Assembly: GCF_009870125.1 (NCBI RefSeq)
Contig: NC_046679.1
Coordinates: 8,308,001 to 8,372,000, forward strand
DNA from: Drosophila pseudoobscura
Lineage: Eukaryota; Arthropoda; Insecta; Diptera; Drosophilidae
DNA length: 64,000 nucleotides
Direction of reading: 5' to 3'
Positions 11,821 through 25,567 of this stretch are shown in pieces. The notes beneath the pieces are model-generated. The model searched no databases. It was given only the letters and a program-made list of their open reading frames with translations, and had not been told where the DNA came from. The translations under genes were made by a program, and so were the position numbers. The first letter of the stretch is position 1; the number at the start of each line of letters is the position of its first letter.

Positions 11821-14800
11821 GGCCTGGGGAGACGTCAATGTTGCAATTTATTGGCATTTCCTCTAATAATCAGCGACTGTTCGGGCCCCACCATCGTGGC
11901 AGGGGAGCCATTTGCCTGACAAGACATTAATTGTGCCATCGAGGTGCAACCGGCGGGGGGCATTAGACATTCACCTGTCATTGACAAGGAATTGCTGAAC
12001 GAACTACTATTCGAAGATGTTGGCAGAACTTAAGTGTACTTTTCACGATAAAAAAAGTTATGTCCTCATACTTGGAATTTGCCATATGCTGCTAAAACCT
12101 CGAATTTGGTGACATTTCGGCATTTGTAGATTCGATAACCAAAACAATTGATGGGCTAAAAAAAAAATTGTATGACCTCTGATATGATTTTGTATTCGTG
12201 TCGATAGTTCGAGCGATTTTTCGAGCCAAAGCTCTACCAATTTTAGATCTTCTTCAACTTTGTAATTTTTTTAAAATAATTTTTTATATGGTATGGTTCT
12301 GTTTTCAGACTGGAGTTCTTTGGTGACATTAATTCCCAATAAAATAAGCTATAAATGATTAAAATTGTCCCATGAATGACAAAGGTGCACAATTTGTAGT
12401 AAATCAACCCCATATCCTAGTAGGATATAGTATAGCATGTTCTTATAAGTGCATTCTGCTGCTGATGGGCTTATTGAAACCTAACTGATTCACTTATGGT
12501 GCTTCATGTTTAATCAATTCCATACTTCATTCAGGCATGCAAAAAATATGAATTCCATTCAGCAAAAGGTACTCCTAACAGGCCACCATTGAGGCTGATC
12601 CAACTATTGTGCTCCCATCAGACGTTGCAACATGCAACCATACCGCACACGATTTATGCTGCTTAGCCAGGCATTTTCCCTTTGACTCCCCCTCCCCTCC
12701 CCCGCCCGGCGGCTCCATCACACTGAACAAACATTCTCCGTGATGGGGTATGCAACCACAGGCACAACAATTTGCACATTGGCTTAGCGTAATTATTGCC
12801 GCGATCTATAAATACAATTTTCAGCTTTCAACGAATTTTAATACCAAAAATTTTCGCTTTGGTGCGCCGTCTAATTAGTTCGACCCGTCCGTGAAGAGGG
12901 GGAAAATGTAGAAATTGCAGCAAACCTCTGTCAAAATTCTATTACCGCAACATAACGGTACACAGAACTGAACCGGAGTGCGACCCCAGGGGTGCAGAGA
13001 CCAATGGCATCGAAAAAATTATATCCCAATATTCGAAATAATTAAATAAAATATTTCATAAAATGGTTTCCGGTTGTGCCATGGCCGCCTCGTCGTTGTC
13101 GTCGTCGTCCCCTGTAACTGTCCAAAAACTAATTATATTTTAGGTTTTCCAATGACTGTGGCCTCATGCGATGCATTCGCCAGGTAAATACATGCACAGC
13201 CAATGCAGTAGCCAATAAATTCAAACACTGTTTTTTTTTTGTTTGAGCCACCTTTGAGCTCAATGAAATTTGGGCACGCTCGAAATGTTCATAAATAAAT
13301 GGTTCCGGGGCCCAATTTCGTCATCTGTGTGGCTATTTACATACATATGACATATTAGTTTTGGATTCTTGATTGCATTTTAGTTGGCATAGACCTTGGG
13401 AATGGATGCGAGCCACGAGCCAACAAGAGAATAAAGAGGATTAAATGTTTTCATTATTTGCATGTGTTTAATAAACACTCTACGTGTCCTAATCTGATTT
13501 AAATACATATATTTTGAGGGCACTGAAAGTCGAAGAAAGTTTGGAGCTGAATTCAGAGGCTCCATCATTTCGTGCTTGATCTTTGTGGATTGTGGAACCT
13601 TTGCTACCTTTTTAGCCAGACACCGAAACCCGTCGCTGTCCTCTGGGGATTTATATCTCAAATGTTTAGAGATCTGCTTCTGCTGCTGGAATGCAATTCC
13701 ATTAACTAAGCCTCGGCTCCTGGCTGGGCTGTGGACTACTCCAAACTATTTGCATTGCCATTATGTATCCAGCGCACTTACCGAGGCCTTAATGGGTAGG
13801 GCTTACACGGCAATTACAATTCATTTGAAATGCAATACACAAGTACCCCCCCACCCACTCACCCTCACACTTATGTACACAAAGATACAGGCCAACACTA
13901 GTTCAGAGTGGGGCTTGACAAATTGTCAGAGAGAGAGGGGGAGGGGGGCGATGCGTACAGAGTAGCCCCAAGGCAGGCCAGGGCAGGGCAGGACCAGGCA
14001 AAATCAAATTAATGATATGAATTTCTTATTTAAGGACATTAACTCAAGGTCTTCTCCACCGTAATGCTGACAATATTGTGGAAGCAACAACAACAACAGC
14101 AGCCGATTATTTACGTATACGAAATGTCGGCCAATAAACAGGAAACGGAAGTGCGTCAGCGTTCAGTGTGCCCATCCTTGGGGATTTATTAAAATGTCAG
14201 GCTCTGGCCAGGATCAATTGCTTTGTCTCTCTCCTCGATGCAGAGACATGCCGGAGCAATTACGCTTAAAGGAATGCCGCATTAGTTTCGCATTTTTTTC
14301 GCCGCAGCCACATTTATCTAGTAGAGGTATTCGGTAAACAGAAACTGTCCTTAAAGACCAGGCCACATAGTTGGCTTATGCAGTACCAGTCCCAGTTCCA
14401 GTACTCCTACTCCTTCGCGTGTGTTTGTGTGGGCTAAAGGACAATTAGATAAATACCAAGACACGCACAGTCCTTGGCTCTAACTCTTGTCGTCTGGCTG
14501 TTCTTTCTTTTCTTCTTCTTTTTATTCTTTTCCTTTTTTTTTTGTGCCTCGTTGGCATTTTTCTACACCAGACACATGCGTTGAGGCCAGGTCCAGAGGA
14601 GTCCCGTCCAGCTAAGCTGCCATTGTGGTCATCCTTTGTGTGTATGTCCTGTCAAGCTGCTGCTGCTTCTGCTGCTGCTGCTTCCAGGGGCTGCTGTTGC
14701 TGTCTGATAGTTGTAATTGGCCAACTAAAATCATGTGACAAATTAACAGCGCAAAATTTATTGCCTGCCCGCCGCCTTAAGCTGTTGATGAAGAAATATT

Positions 14801-15615
14801 GTGTGCGTTGTGGTTAGCTCCAACTGGAGTTCGCCTGGGGTTGGTCTTATCCTCTTGCTGGCCATGAGACAGCATTTTGTGTGATTGCAATCAAGGGGGA
14901 GTGGGACTGGGATCTGCAGCAGGACTCTTGGACTTGGGCTTGGACTCTCCAGGAATGTTCGAGTGTTTTTGTGTGGCCGAGTGTCGAAGATATTTGCTGC
15001 AATTGGTTGCTAACCTTTCACCTGTGGCAATTAAATTGAAAGTTTCCTTTGGTCCACCTTTTGGGGCGGTTACTGGGTTACATATGGATGGATCCCAACT
15101 GAGTTATAGCCAGTTGTTCCCAAAGATAAGCTGGCAATTAGGAGTGGAAGTGATCCAAGTTGGCCATTGAAATGCATTACATATTTTATATGGGTTTAGA
15201 ATAACCTGAAACGGTGATGACCCCGAGCTGCAGCAGTGGGATATGGCTTTGACATTATTTATATATTTTTTGGTATAGAAAAAAGATTGTCAGAGTTAAG
15301 GCAATTTGTTGTCACAGGATAATGTTTGATTTGTGCCCTTATGGCAAAAATTTCTGCCTGTCCATGGAAATGCATCAAATATATAATATATGTACAAAAT
15401 AAACTAAAACCTTGGATTCTCCCATATGTGTATGTATATACTAGCTATGCACATGAGCAAATATGTTATGTATATAATTCTAGCGTCGCGTTGGATTGTT
15501 ATCCTGGCTGTGTTTCTGTTGTTTGCTGATGCTGTTGCTGCTGCGGCTCAAAACATTAATTAATGCGCCTGCAGCCGAATGACGCCATTTTGTATGAGTC
15601 GCTATGCAAAGATAC

Positions 15616-15653
15616 TCACACACACACACACATACATACGTACGTACGTACAC
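15616..15653. repeat. CA microsatellite followed by ACGT repeat
   Basis: A CACACA run passes into CATA units and then into tandem TACG units. Confidence 0.85.
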
Positions 15654-15818
15654 AGGGTGTCGGCAAAAGTACAACAGTGTCCGGCACGGGAGAGAGGGAG
15701 AGCGGGAGAGCGGGAAAAAGTGACACCTGCAGGCGACACGGAAATGCATTGGACCATGCAAAATGCGTTCATGTCTTATGAACAATGAATTTTAGATGTA
15801 TGTATGTATGCTCTATAG

Positions 15819-15823
<5 letters not shown>

Positions 15824-15850
<27 letters not shown>

Positions 15851-15858
15851 CTGTGTGT
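15824..15858. repeat. (GT)n microsatellite
   Basis: A GT run of about 13 units with one interruption (CT) near its end. Confidence 0.9.
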
Positions 15859-16399
15859 GAGTGTTGTGCGCAGTGTGTATGGCCCCCAAAAAACATGCCG
15901 CCATTACAAATACACTCACGCCAGCAACATACATACACATTCACACCTGTGCAAGCAAACATGTTTTGCCTCGAATGCCGGAAGGCAGAGAGACAGAGAG
16001 AGAGGGAGAGAGAGAGTGGCCGAGCGGGACAGCAGTGCAACGGATTGACCAGCGGCCAGAACGAGAGCAAACAACAAGGACACGGCCAGGACTAAAACTA
16101 AAAGCGACATGTTTTTGCACGCTCGAATGCGATTTTGGCCAAAACAACAACAGCACAAGGCAGGAGGAGGACCTGGAGAAGGACCAGCAGATGCCTAAAA
16201 GATGAGCGCGTGACTTGAGGATGCATCACGATATCTTCATTGGGTGCTGTCTATATATATTAGAATAGATTTTGAATTTACGCTAAAAAATAGAGCAAAT
16301 AAATCCTTGAAGATTTCTTGTAATGGAAAAGTGAGAGTGGAGCTGGAGTTCGGGAAAACTACATACTGAGTAAAAAATATATTTCTAACGAGAACGGAA

Positions 16400-16720
16400 A
16401 TTGTAAAAAGAAAGCGCTTACATTTTAAAAGGCAAATATTTTATTTTAAAATATATTTTATTTATAGAATTAAAATTTTTATATTTAGAATAAAAATTAA
16501 ATTAAATTATGTAAATATTAAATTAATATTTTTATATTTATATTAAATATTTTTCTTACAAGTTCAATATTTTATATTTATTTTATAGTGTCTTATATTT
16601 CAATTTTAATAAATTTATATTTAAATTAAAGTCAATTATATTTAAGCCCGAATATTTATTTCATATATGTCTGTGTTTCTTTTAAGTATGATATTTTTTA
16701 TCTGAGTGTACATTTCTCAT
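16400..16720. other. Extremely AT-rich block
   Basis: About 320 bases composed almost only of A and T (ATTTTATATTTA-like words), in sharp contrast with flanking DNA that is close to balanced. It has no open frame. It could be a degraded AT-rich mobile element or a matrix-attachment-type sequence; nothing decides between these. Confidence 0.6.
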
Positions 16721-18624
16721 AATATCTCCTGCTTCTGGAACTAGTTTTCCCAACACAATCACCGACTGATCTCAACTATAGGCCCTGTAGGTGTTAATTT
16801 CTGGATTTCATTGATTTATGAACATATATTTCTGCCATCATGATCAGCTGCTGGCACTCTCATCTCTAGTTGGGTATGCGCAACAGCCGCCGCAATTAAG
16901 CACACAAAACCTGCAGCGCTGCGAGCGTTTCCGGGTCGACCCCCCCACTCGACTCCCCTCGCACTCTCCAGCACTCGACTTCCGCTGCCGGCGTGCAATT
17001 AAATTAAAATGGCTGCCAGGCAAATGACGGCAGATTCTGCTGCTTCTGCCATCTCCTGTCAGCCCGGCTCATCCAGGCGACACCTACAAAAAAAAGGTCA
17101 AAACAAAGTCCTTTGGGTGTGCTCAAAGGAGGAGCGCAGCGGGCGACGCGTCGATTGCTAAATGGAAGGCGCTAATGACACTGATTTGGCGCATTTTAAT
17201 TAACCCTTGGCCTTGGCGGGCGGATATTGTCACGCCCGCTCGCTGGCTGGACGAAGGCCGACTGATTTGCAAACAGCGCCAACTCCTTGAATATCCTTCA
17301 TCCCTTCTGCAGCGGCAGCAGCAGCAGCAGCAACAAAAAGGTTGTTGCATTTGTAATGAGAGTGGTGCTTGAGGAAAATGGAAAATTTATTGCGCTGACA
17401 GTTATGGGCCCATAACAATAATAAAAACAGCCAGCTGCATTGGGGCCAGGACCTCCAGCTGCCGTTTGCCATGGCAGCAGCGGCGGCGGGCGTCCTGGCG
17501 TTGATGATGATGGCAATGATGGCGTTGATAGCCCAACGAGATGCTACTTCAAACTCAACTTCAATTGCTATGCCATCCAGCCAAGGACCCATCCCTCCAA
17601 CCTTGCTGCCATCCAGCCAGAAAGCCAGCAAGCCATCCAGCCCTACAGCCAGCCAAAGGACACTCATTGGTTTGACTGCCATCCAGACAGGCAGCCAGTC
17701 AGCCAGCCAGCCAGCCAGGCATCCTGGCCTGTTTTGGTCCTTCTATTGCCAGGCCTTGCCTGGTCTTTCGTCCTGGCTCTGCCGCTAAGTGCGCTGCTGC
17801 CAGTGCAGCCTTTTTTCTGTGCCCCACCCCCCCCGCCGCTCATCAGCGTCGCATTTGGTTAATGGCAAAAAAAAGGATGGGCCGCCTGTCATAAATGTGT
17901 TGCGGCGATGGCCAGGCTGTCGCGTCTATATTGACGGCCTGTCCGCCATTTGGGCCATGCAAAATGGGAGGCCCCGATTTGGCCCCCGTTCCGCAGCGTG
18001 GCACTCGACATTCGGTGCAGAGTTAAATCTGCTGCTTGAGGTAAACTTTAAGCTCCTGAGGCATGCCACAAGACACGTACAGGCGTCTAAAAGTGCAAAC
18101 AGTCGGGCTATTTATGCACAACAAAGTACCAGACATTGTTGTAGCAGGAAGAAGCTTGAAAGAAGCCACGGTGGGGTCTATACGGTTCAGTAGATACACT
18201 AGCTTTTGCCGAATCCCTGCAGAGAATAGATAGCCGGACCCACGAGCGATGGAAACTGCATTGAGAACAACAGGCAGGACTGCTGAGTCGGTCCCCAGAA
18301 TTCAATAACAAAAGCGTTCTTGAGATTCCCTCCTCTTTGCAGAGCATTTTCAGATCGGTTTTGTCTGGTGTTTGGTTTCGCACTGGAGCTCTGTTTTTCC
18401 CCATACATTCATATGGCTGTATATAGTATTTTAAACATTTTTATTGTGCAACCCAATGGGCGTTTTGTTGTGCTTTGACTGAGCCGGGCACACTCACACA
18501 CTCTGGCAGCCGCACACGGAGAAAGAAAGAGCTTTCTTTATGCCACAAAACTGTACTGCTAATGCACGATTCTCGTCTCTGGTGCTGCTGCTGTTCCTGT
18601 TCCTGTTGAAAAGGTAAACTAGCC

Positions 18625-18647
18625 GCACACACACACACACACACACA
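18625..18647. repeat. (CA)n microsatellite
   Basis: About eleven tandem CA units. Confidence 0.9.
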
Positions 18648-21600
18648 AACACTCTTAGAGTTGTGTGGGTTTTGGTTGTTGCCTCACCAATTGAATTCTT
18701 AAGTGTTGCATTTCCCACGTGCCACCCTCCCTGCCAGATATACCGGTATCCCCCATCTAAAGTGGGATACTTTAAGATTTCCAAACATGTTCTGGCTTAC
18801 AATGGGAATATTTACACCATTTGGCTTTTGATATCGCACTCGTACTTTGTCCCTCGTTGTGCGTGTGGAGGGCAGAGGGAGGGCAGGGGGAGGGTATTTT
18901 CCCATGTTTATTGTTTGCTGATCTTAAGAATCCTTTAGTGAATCTTTGCCACGTCCCAGCAATTGCTCATAAATACCAGAAATAGCAGCCAGTGGCAGCT
19001 CTGGTTGCTCTGGCAACAAATTATGAATTATAGTTTCCTTAAAATAAATTTCTTGTGCTTCGCTTTTCCGCCTTTTGCTGTTCTTTAATTTTATTTATTT
19101 TCCTGTGCGTTGCGACAGTCTCCGAGAATTTACGAGTCCGCCTAATTGCATGCGACAATAAATTGTGCAACTGTTCCACCCAAAAAATTATGTATATATG
19201 TGCAGCATTTCTTGCACTGTACTTTTTGATACCAGCTCGGGTCTGGGCCATGGCAGCTATGGCTTCACTTTCAGCTGCCGTCCGTTCCGACATCCGACAT
19301 TCTTGGCCTCTTGCTGTGATTTTATTTATGCGCCATAATACAGAATAAAGTGCAGCCTCCAAATTGAAACGGATATTAAGCAATATATCGAGTCGTGGAC
19401 GGCTTTCCTGCCCCCCCTCTCTGCCAGTACCACTCCATTCTCGGCTAGAAAGTATTAAATATGCGCTTGGCATATTTCTGTATTCATTTCTGTGTATACG
19501 AATTGTGGCCATATCCTTTTCCAGTCAAATGTTAAATATTATTATATTCATTTGCAATTAATAGAATTATACAGGCGCAACATTTCAAGCGGCTTTCGCT
19601 GGCATTCAAGCCAACTTATTAATTTTCAATGTAGTTGGGCGCAGTAATCGGGAAATTATATTAACCTGCCAAATGGTGTGGAAAGCCAATAAACTGCTGC
19701 GTGTCTGTCCTGTCTGATGCGGGAACTCAATAAACTGCAGGCGAAACACATAACATTTTTAGCCTTCAAACGGGCCCTGTACTGGCCTCTGTTGAAAATT
19801 TCAATTAAAACCGAATTATCCAATCATAAAACACAACATACGAGTATCCGAAAGCTGGAGGAACACTCTCAATGGCTTACGCTGTCAAGGACAAAAGAAA
19901 GATGATATTCAAAAGAATATGAAGCCTGGCACAGTGTTCATATGTTCTTACGTGTTTTTTTTTGTACAACAAAATATTAAAATAACAGTTGGAAATATAT
20001 ACAGAAAATATTTTGTTATTTTTTTACTATCTTTTTCATTTTTTTACGTTGTTTGTTCGATATATAAAAAAGGCTACATATTTAATTTAATTAGTTTCAA
20101 ATTTCTAGGCTATCGAAAAGTTCTTCAGTTACTGGAAAATGGCAAACACCATAAAATACACGGAAATTACATCAAGAACAAATTCCATACCATTTTTCAT
20201 TCGAATCTTCTAGCCTTCCCTCGACCATCATCATGCCCAAGCTATGTATGTTGTTCTTGGTTTCTTGGGACCGATTTCTGCGCAAGAAAAAGAGTAGAAA
20301 AGAATGAAGAAAGTGACATTAATTAAAGTTTAAGATCTTGGTGCTGTGTTGCCTGCCTAGGAATATGGAAAAACGAATTTCTAGTTCCCAAGGATTATGT
20401 GTGTTAGTCCTTTGCTAAAAGGAGAACTTTTAGCAGAACTTTTAGCCAAAACCGCTTTACATTGTTTGATCAACTCCCATTCTGAACACGTTCTTCAATT
20501 TCCCGTGGATACGGATACCTTCGCTAAACATTCGGGAAGGTCTCGCACGCTCCGCTTCGCGGATGGTGGCACCACATGCTCCAATGCATCTCAAACTGTC
20601 AGTGGATATTTGCATCTACAAATACAAAAGTTTTCGCTCTGCCATTCCGAGAATCGTATAAACTTGTCGGGGAAATGTTTGCGACACGTTTAAATGTCAA
20701 GTACGCCACGCTAAAGACAATTTCTAAGCAAATCGCAAAACCACATAAAAATGTCAAAGTTTTCCCGGTTGCACTGCACCTTATCCTTTGCCCCCCCCTT
20801 CCCACCCCTCCATTGCTGCCATGCCATCCATTGTCTGTGAGAAATGTAAATTGTATCTTTTGGTGAGACTAACTTTTACAATTTCATTATGTTTCATTTG
20901 CATGAAATGCGTGTGCAGCAGCAGCAGCCGGCAGTGTGGCATGCCTCTCGCCGCTCCTCACCTGCTCTGTGTGTAGCCCGGATTCGCGGCATCCAAAATG
21001 ATGGAGGAGTCTACTAGCCCAACTTATGATTACCACTAAATGACTGCAGTTGTCTCTGAATGATTACCTAGGGGGTGTGTCTGGTATGGGGATGGGCGCC
21101 TGACCTTGTGGAAGGAACCCTTGCATTCCGCTGCGCGCAAAAGCTGCGGGTCTGTGGAAAAGTTTCCCTCCTTTATTTATTTCGTAGCGCACCTGGGTAC
21201 GAAGGAACCTTCCTTTCTTCAGTGGAAGATCATTAAAAGGGCTCAAAAAAGTTACCGCCTGGCCTGGCCAGGGCTTGGCTCCTCTTTTGTGTGTTTGCAG
21301 CAAAGGGAAAATATAATATAATTAACATTAACAGTTGTTGCGATTTGTTGGAGCGGCAATGCACATTTACACATTTACCTAATGGCAAAGTTTGCCCCAG
21401 CCCCAGCCCCAGCGCCAGCCCATGCCCCTGCCCCTCCCCCAAGTCTCAACCTGTCAGGACAATCTTCCCCCCCATAGATTACTCACACGCTTGGATTAAA
21501 AATTCCCTTTCAAGTGTTTTGAAGGCAAGGACATCCTAATGAGCCGGGGATCCTAGCCACCCTCAAAACCGGCACACTCTCTGAAGGCAACACCAAATTA

Positions 21601-24453
21601 ACATATGCTTTTTGCGTTGCCTTTGCTGGCAGAAAGAAGAGATTTCTTATTCTATTAGCCCGACACAGACCCTGGCAATAATTTAATTGGACCCTGCGCA
21701 GTGCGTGTATCTGGAAGATACGGCTACCCAAAAGGGAGGGGAAAGGAGCACCAGTCTAAAGCAATTTTTCTTCGTTTCCTCGTTTCACCTAGCAGCGCGG
21801 GCCGGGCCTAATGAGAATGTAGTGCCACACGGCACACGGCACATGGCAAAAGGACCAAAAAAGGACACTACAAACGCATAAGCTATGAAGTTTTTTGGAG
21901 CGTACGAGTATCTCTGTTTCTCCATTTCGGATGGGAGGATAATTAAAAGGGGGAACTTTTGGCTGTCGCAAATGAATTGTACTATAGATATGTAGATGAG
22001 TGGAATCCTGGGCGAGTCCAGATAGCGCGTGTCGCGTAATGCGCATGAATAATAATTTCCATTAAGATATGCCCCGAAAGTTGTGGCTCCAGCCAGCAAC
22101 CGAACTTCAACTTAATTTGTGCTGTCGCACAGGAAACCTCTCAAGCACTCTCGAGAGCACTATCTCCATTGTAAATTCCGTCTTTCACACCTGTTACACG
22201 CAATTATCTCAACCGCAGGCTAAGAAGAAACTTTCGGGCGCTGCACTTTGGGCCCCACAGCCCTTGATGGAGTTTCATTTCCGACCCCGTGCCTGGGCGC
22301 TAAAAGGGCGGGCGAGGGAAATGAGTTTCGGATTAGGGCACGACGAAAGAGTCGGCAACACTGCGGGTGACCAGCCGCCCCAGTCAGAGTCGCACCATCT
22401 AGTCATCAGCCAGTCAAAGCGCAGTGTAAGTAGCTTGAGCTAAGTGCCACCAACACCACCATCACCAGCGCCACACCACCGGAACCCTTGCCACTGCCAC
22501 AACCATCGCCCAATGCCACTACCACTGCCACTACCACTACTAGCAGTGCCATCGCCAGGGGGCACCACTAGCTGCACTAGCAGCATTGCCAGCTGAGTGG
22601 AGCACGCACTGATTGCCAGTGAAATGCATGTGAAATTAACCCCGTGCGCTGCTCGCTTTAATTTGCACTCGATGGCTGGCAAAAGCATGGCCCAGGCGGA
22701 AAAATGGGGAAAAAAAACTCGTGGCCCCCCGTTTCCCTTCTCCTCTGTAATGCAATGGAGGCGACCCGCTGCCAATGCCACACGCCAGTGACGGCTACGA
22801 CAACGGCAATGGGGCAACGCTTGCCTTGTCCCAAATGTAATTTTCCCCTTTGCTCATTTGCTGCCTGACTGGCTGATGGCCTGAACGAAGAAGACAGGGA
22901 CAAGAGTGCCGTCCCCTCAATCCCTGACGTACTCTCTCACTTGCCAGCGGAGTCGCGGCATCAAGTTGCGTGGCTGTGGCAAGTGGCGGCTGCGGAACAT
23001 TGAGGGAGCTTCAACTTGTCAAATGGCCTGTGCTGCGGTGCATACCAGAGCCAGAGGTTTGACTAATAATTTCCGAGTTTCCCCACAGAAAAGAGACTCG
23101 CAATCGAAGGCAAAGGCGCTTCTTTTCTAGTGGAATTAAATTAATAAATCAATTAGATATATTTTTCATTAAGTTTTCAGCCGTGAATCTGGTTAAAGTT
23201 TGATAATGTAAAGCTCTCCGATTCCTATTCGTAGTATTAGTATTTTAATCCCGATTCTACCAATACCGATTGACAATCCAACATTCCATCTTCATAGATT
23301 CGACGCTTGACAACCCATTCTTGACATCTGGGATGGTTAACGGGGTGCTCTAAGGGTCCAAGACATTTAAATAAAATTTAAATCATTAAATTAATCAATA
23401 TAAACACAAAAATTCAATACATATAATGGAAAGTTACGGAACGTCTAATATTTATGGATTTTTTTGCGGCTAAGAAAGATTATTTTCATAGAAACAAATC
23501 CTAGGATCCCTAAGAGCAATGGCTCCCGACGATTACTAAAAGGGTTCCCTTCTCTTGTGCTTTTTTTTTTATGAAAAATGAAGAAAAATTTAATTTGTTT
23601 TAATAATGAAATGCCTGCCAAAAGGAATTTGCACATTTTTTGATCAATGGGGCAACAATATTAATTCATGCTCCGGATACCGGTTCAGATGGATTTGAAT
23701 TTAATTTGCCCGACACTCAATTTGCATTAACCAGAGGGGAGCCAGCCTCCTGCTATCGGAATCTGTGGGCGCTGATAAGCCGATTATCTGGCCACAGTTT
23801 TCTCAAAATTTATGGCTCGATGGCAGTGCAGTGCAGTGCAGTGCGGTTCGTTTCGGTTTTAATGAATGCTTAATAAGCATTTGCCGTATACATAATATAA
23901 TGAGCAATAAGCATGGCAATGTCGCATTAAAATTGATTTCATCTGCTATGCAATTTACAATTCATCTTCGTCATAAAACGCAGCCAGGCAGGGAATTTCG
24001 CGGGCACTTGTCCAAACTCTGTACACGCGGCCAGACTTTCTGCATAAACTATTCATTTCAGTTCAATAACAAAGCTCCGGCCTGGCCCAAGGCCCCAGAC
24101 TGGCCATATGTGCCCGCTCATTCCATTGGGTTGTGCCCCGCATTAACGAAATCAACATTTAAATTGCAAATTGTGTGTATTTTGATTGAAAATGTCACCA
24201 CACCCGCACGGCCGGAGAGGCACGCAGATACTCCCATACACACCCAGATGGGAGGAGGAGGAGCAAGGAGCAAAGAAGGACCGAAGAGTTACATACACTT
24301 CCAGATCGATGTTTGGCACTTCCTAGTGCCAGCAGAAATACAAAAGAAATATTAATGGGATAACTGATTGAATGCGTTTTTAATTGGATATTAAACAAAT
24401 TAGTTTTACGCTCTATTAACTATTTCCGACTTGTGGTTGAGGGATGCGCATCC

Positions 24454-24642
24454 CTAACCTACAAACCCATCGCTCCACGTATCCACGACTTTTGGTCGCT
24501 GGCATGTGAGATCGGGCATCCGTACAAATCCCCAGGGGCACTCTTCTTCTCGCCAGAGTTCAAAGATTTTTTTTTGAGCAGAATCATCTTGGCCGTGCAC
24601 CAGGACAGCAAGGAGAAAAACCTGCAACAGCACCAACTTCAT
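24454..24642 (-). CDS. Small secreted peptide (62 aa), unknown function
   Basis: The frame runs from an ATG at 24642 to a TAG at 24454. Residues 1-17 form a textbook signal peptide (MKLVLLQVFLLAVLVHG) with a likely cut before Gln18, leaving a 45-residue mature peptide that contains two cysteines spaced by eleven residues (C-PWGFVRMPDLT-C), several acidic and Trp residues and a Gly-rich end. The frame extends upstream past this ATG, but the sequence there does not look like a leader, and a TATA-like motif plus initiator lie just upstream, which supports the short start. No family was recognised. Seminal-fluid or immune-type peptides have this form, but function is unknown. Its two cysteines could form one disulfide. 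Confidence 0.65.
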   Translation of the reverse strand: MKLVLLQVFLLAVLVHGQDDSAQKKIFELWREEECPWGFVRMPDLTCQRPKVVDTWSDGFVG

Positions 24643-24654
24643 GATGGAGCGAAT

Positions 24655-24698
24655 GAGTGAGGAATGGTATTCGTTTAGTTGGACAAGAATTATATCGT
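24655..24698 (-). promoter_or_regulatory. Probable core promoter of the small secreted peptide gene
   Basis: On the minus strand a TATA-like word, GATATAATTC (about 24687-24696), lies roughly 30 bases before a CTCACTCATTC initiator-like sequence (about 24652-24662), which in turn lies about 15 bases before the ATG. The spacing is right for a Pol II TATA promoter and implies a very short leader. Confidence 0.4.
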
Positions 24699-24775
24699 TT
24701 ACGTTGCATGCTTCATCCTCAATAATTGTGGAAAATTTCAATTGGTATTTGATAATTCGAATAGAATGGAATCAG

Positions 24776-24815
24776 CGGAACCGATCGTTGCTATGGCAGC
24801 TACATGGCATTTAGA
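24776..24815. mobile_element. Short interspersed-repeat remnant
   Basis: The words CCGATCGTTGCTATGGCAGCT followed by ACATGGCAT closely resemble a phrase found in common Drosophila dispersed repeats (CCGATCGTT.CTATGGCAGCTATA). It sits about 80 bases upstream of the secreted peptide promoter. Only a fragment remains, and the family call is from memory. Confidence 0.35.
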
Positions 24816-25532
24816 GATTATGAGAAATAGGTGTATTATCTTCAGGCATTCGTTATTACAGACAGAAAAAAGAAAGATGCTTCAGGCTCGGAAAGGTTCC
24901 ATTTTCAAGCTGAGAATAATTGGTAAAGATCATAAACAACCTCTTAAAAGGAACGATTGTGGCCCGAACCAGGTTTTGGACCCATTGTTCCCATCGATTC
25001 GGAAAAAATTAGACTGGTTTTTGGTAATCACAAAGATATTCTTTCTCTCCCCTCTCAGCTGCATGTCACATCCACCAACATATAGTTCATATACCTTAAA
25101 GAAGAGGAATCCCTTTTTGTCAAACAACTGGTAAAAACCATACAAAACCGATAAAAGGGTATAAAACATCGATACAACAAAGCCCAATTGTGTTGGGCCC
25201 CTCGACATTGGGAGTTTGGTTTGATCTGGTTCGGACGGGGGGGCAGGATTGGCTGCTTGGATCCCTGTCTGCTGTCTGGACAGCTGCTGTCTTCGCACAT
25301 TCGTCCACATGCAATTTGCTGTTCTTTTGTGCAATAAAAAAAGCCGCCGCACAAACAACAATACAATCAACATTTTCAGCGCATTAATGTGCGACATTTG
25401 AGGAGTCCTCGTCCTCGATCTGGAGCTGGAACTGAAACTGGCGCTGGACTCATCCTTTCTCTTTCAATGCGCCAAAGTGCAATAAAAATGCAAAAGCGAA
25501 TTCGAATTCGAATTGATTGAACGGCAGCACAT

Positions 25533-25567
25533 ACACACACACACACACACACACATACACACACACA
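25533..25567. repeat. (CA)n microsatellite
   Basis: About sixteen CA units with a TA interruption, next to a palindromic GAATTCGAATTC word. Confidence 0.9.

Larger units (their letters stand above)
10381..24376. other. Gene-poor region between larp and the small-gene cluster
   Basis: About 14 kb without any frame that looks coding: the open stretches have no recognisable domain, poor codon bias, or sit on repeats. It holds a (GGAGT)n run (11794-11820), a CA run with ACGT repeats (15616-15653), a GT run (15824-15858), a GA-rich stretch (15990-16020), an extremely AT-rich block (about 16400-16720), CCAG-type repeats (about 17575-17730) and another CA run (18625-18647). Many ordinary single-copy stretches could be enhancers or intron sequence of a neighbouring gene. 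Confidence 0.5.

Noticed and set aside
24930..25397. 155-codon minus-strand frame with a hydrophobic start
   Set aside because: The start resembles a signal peptide, but the rest has no motif, AT-rich codons and no promoter or poly(A) support; other frames in the same place are equally open.
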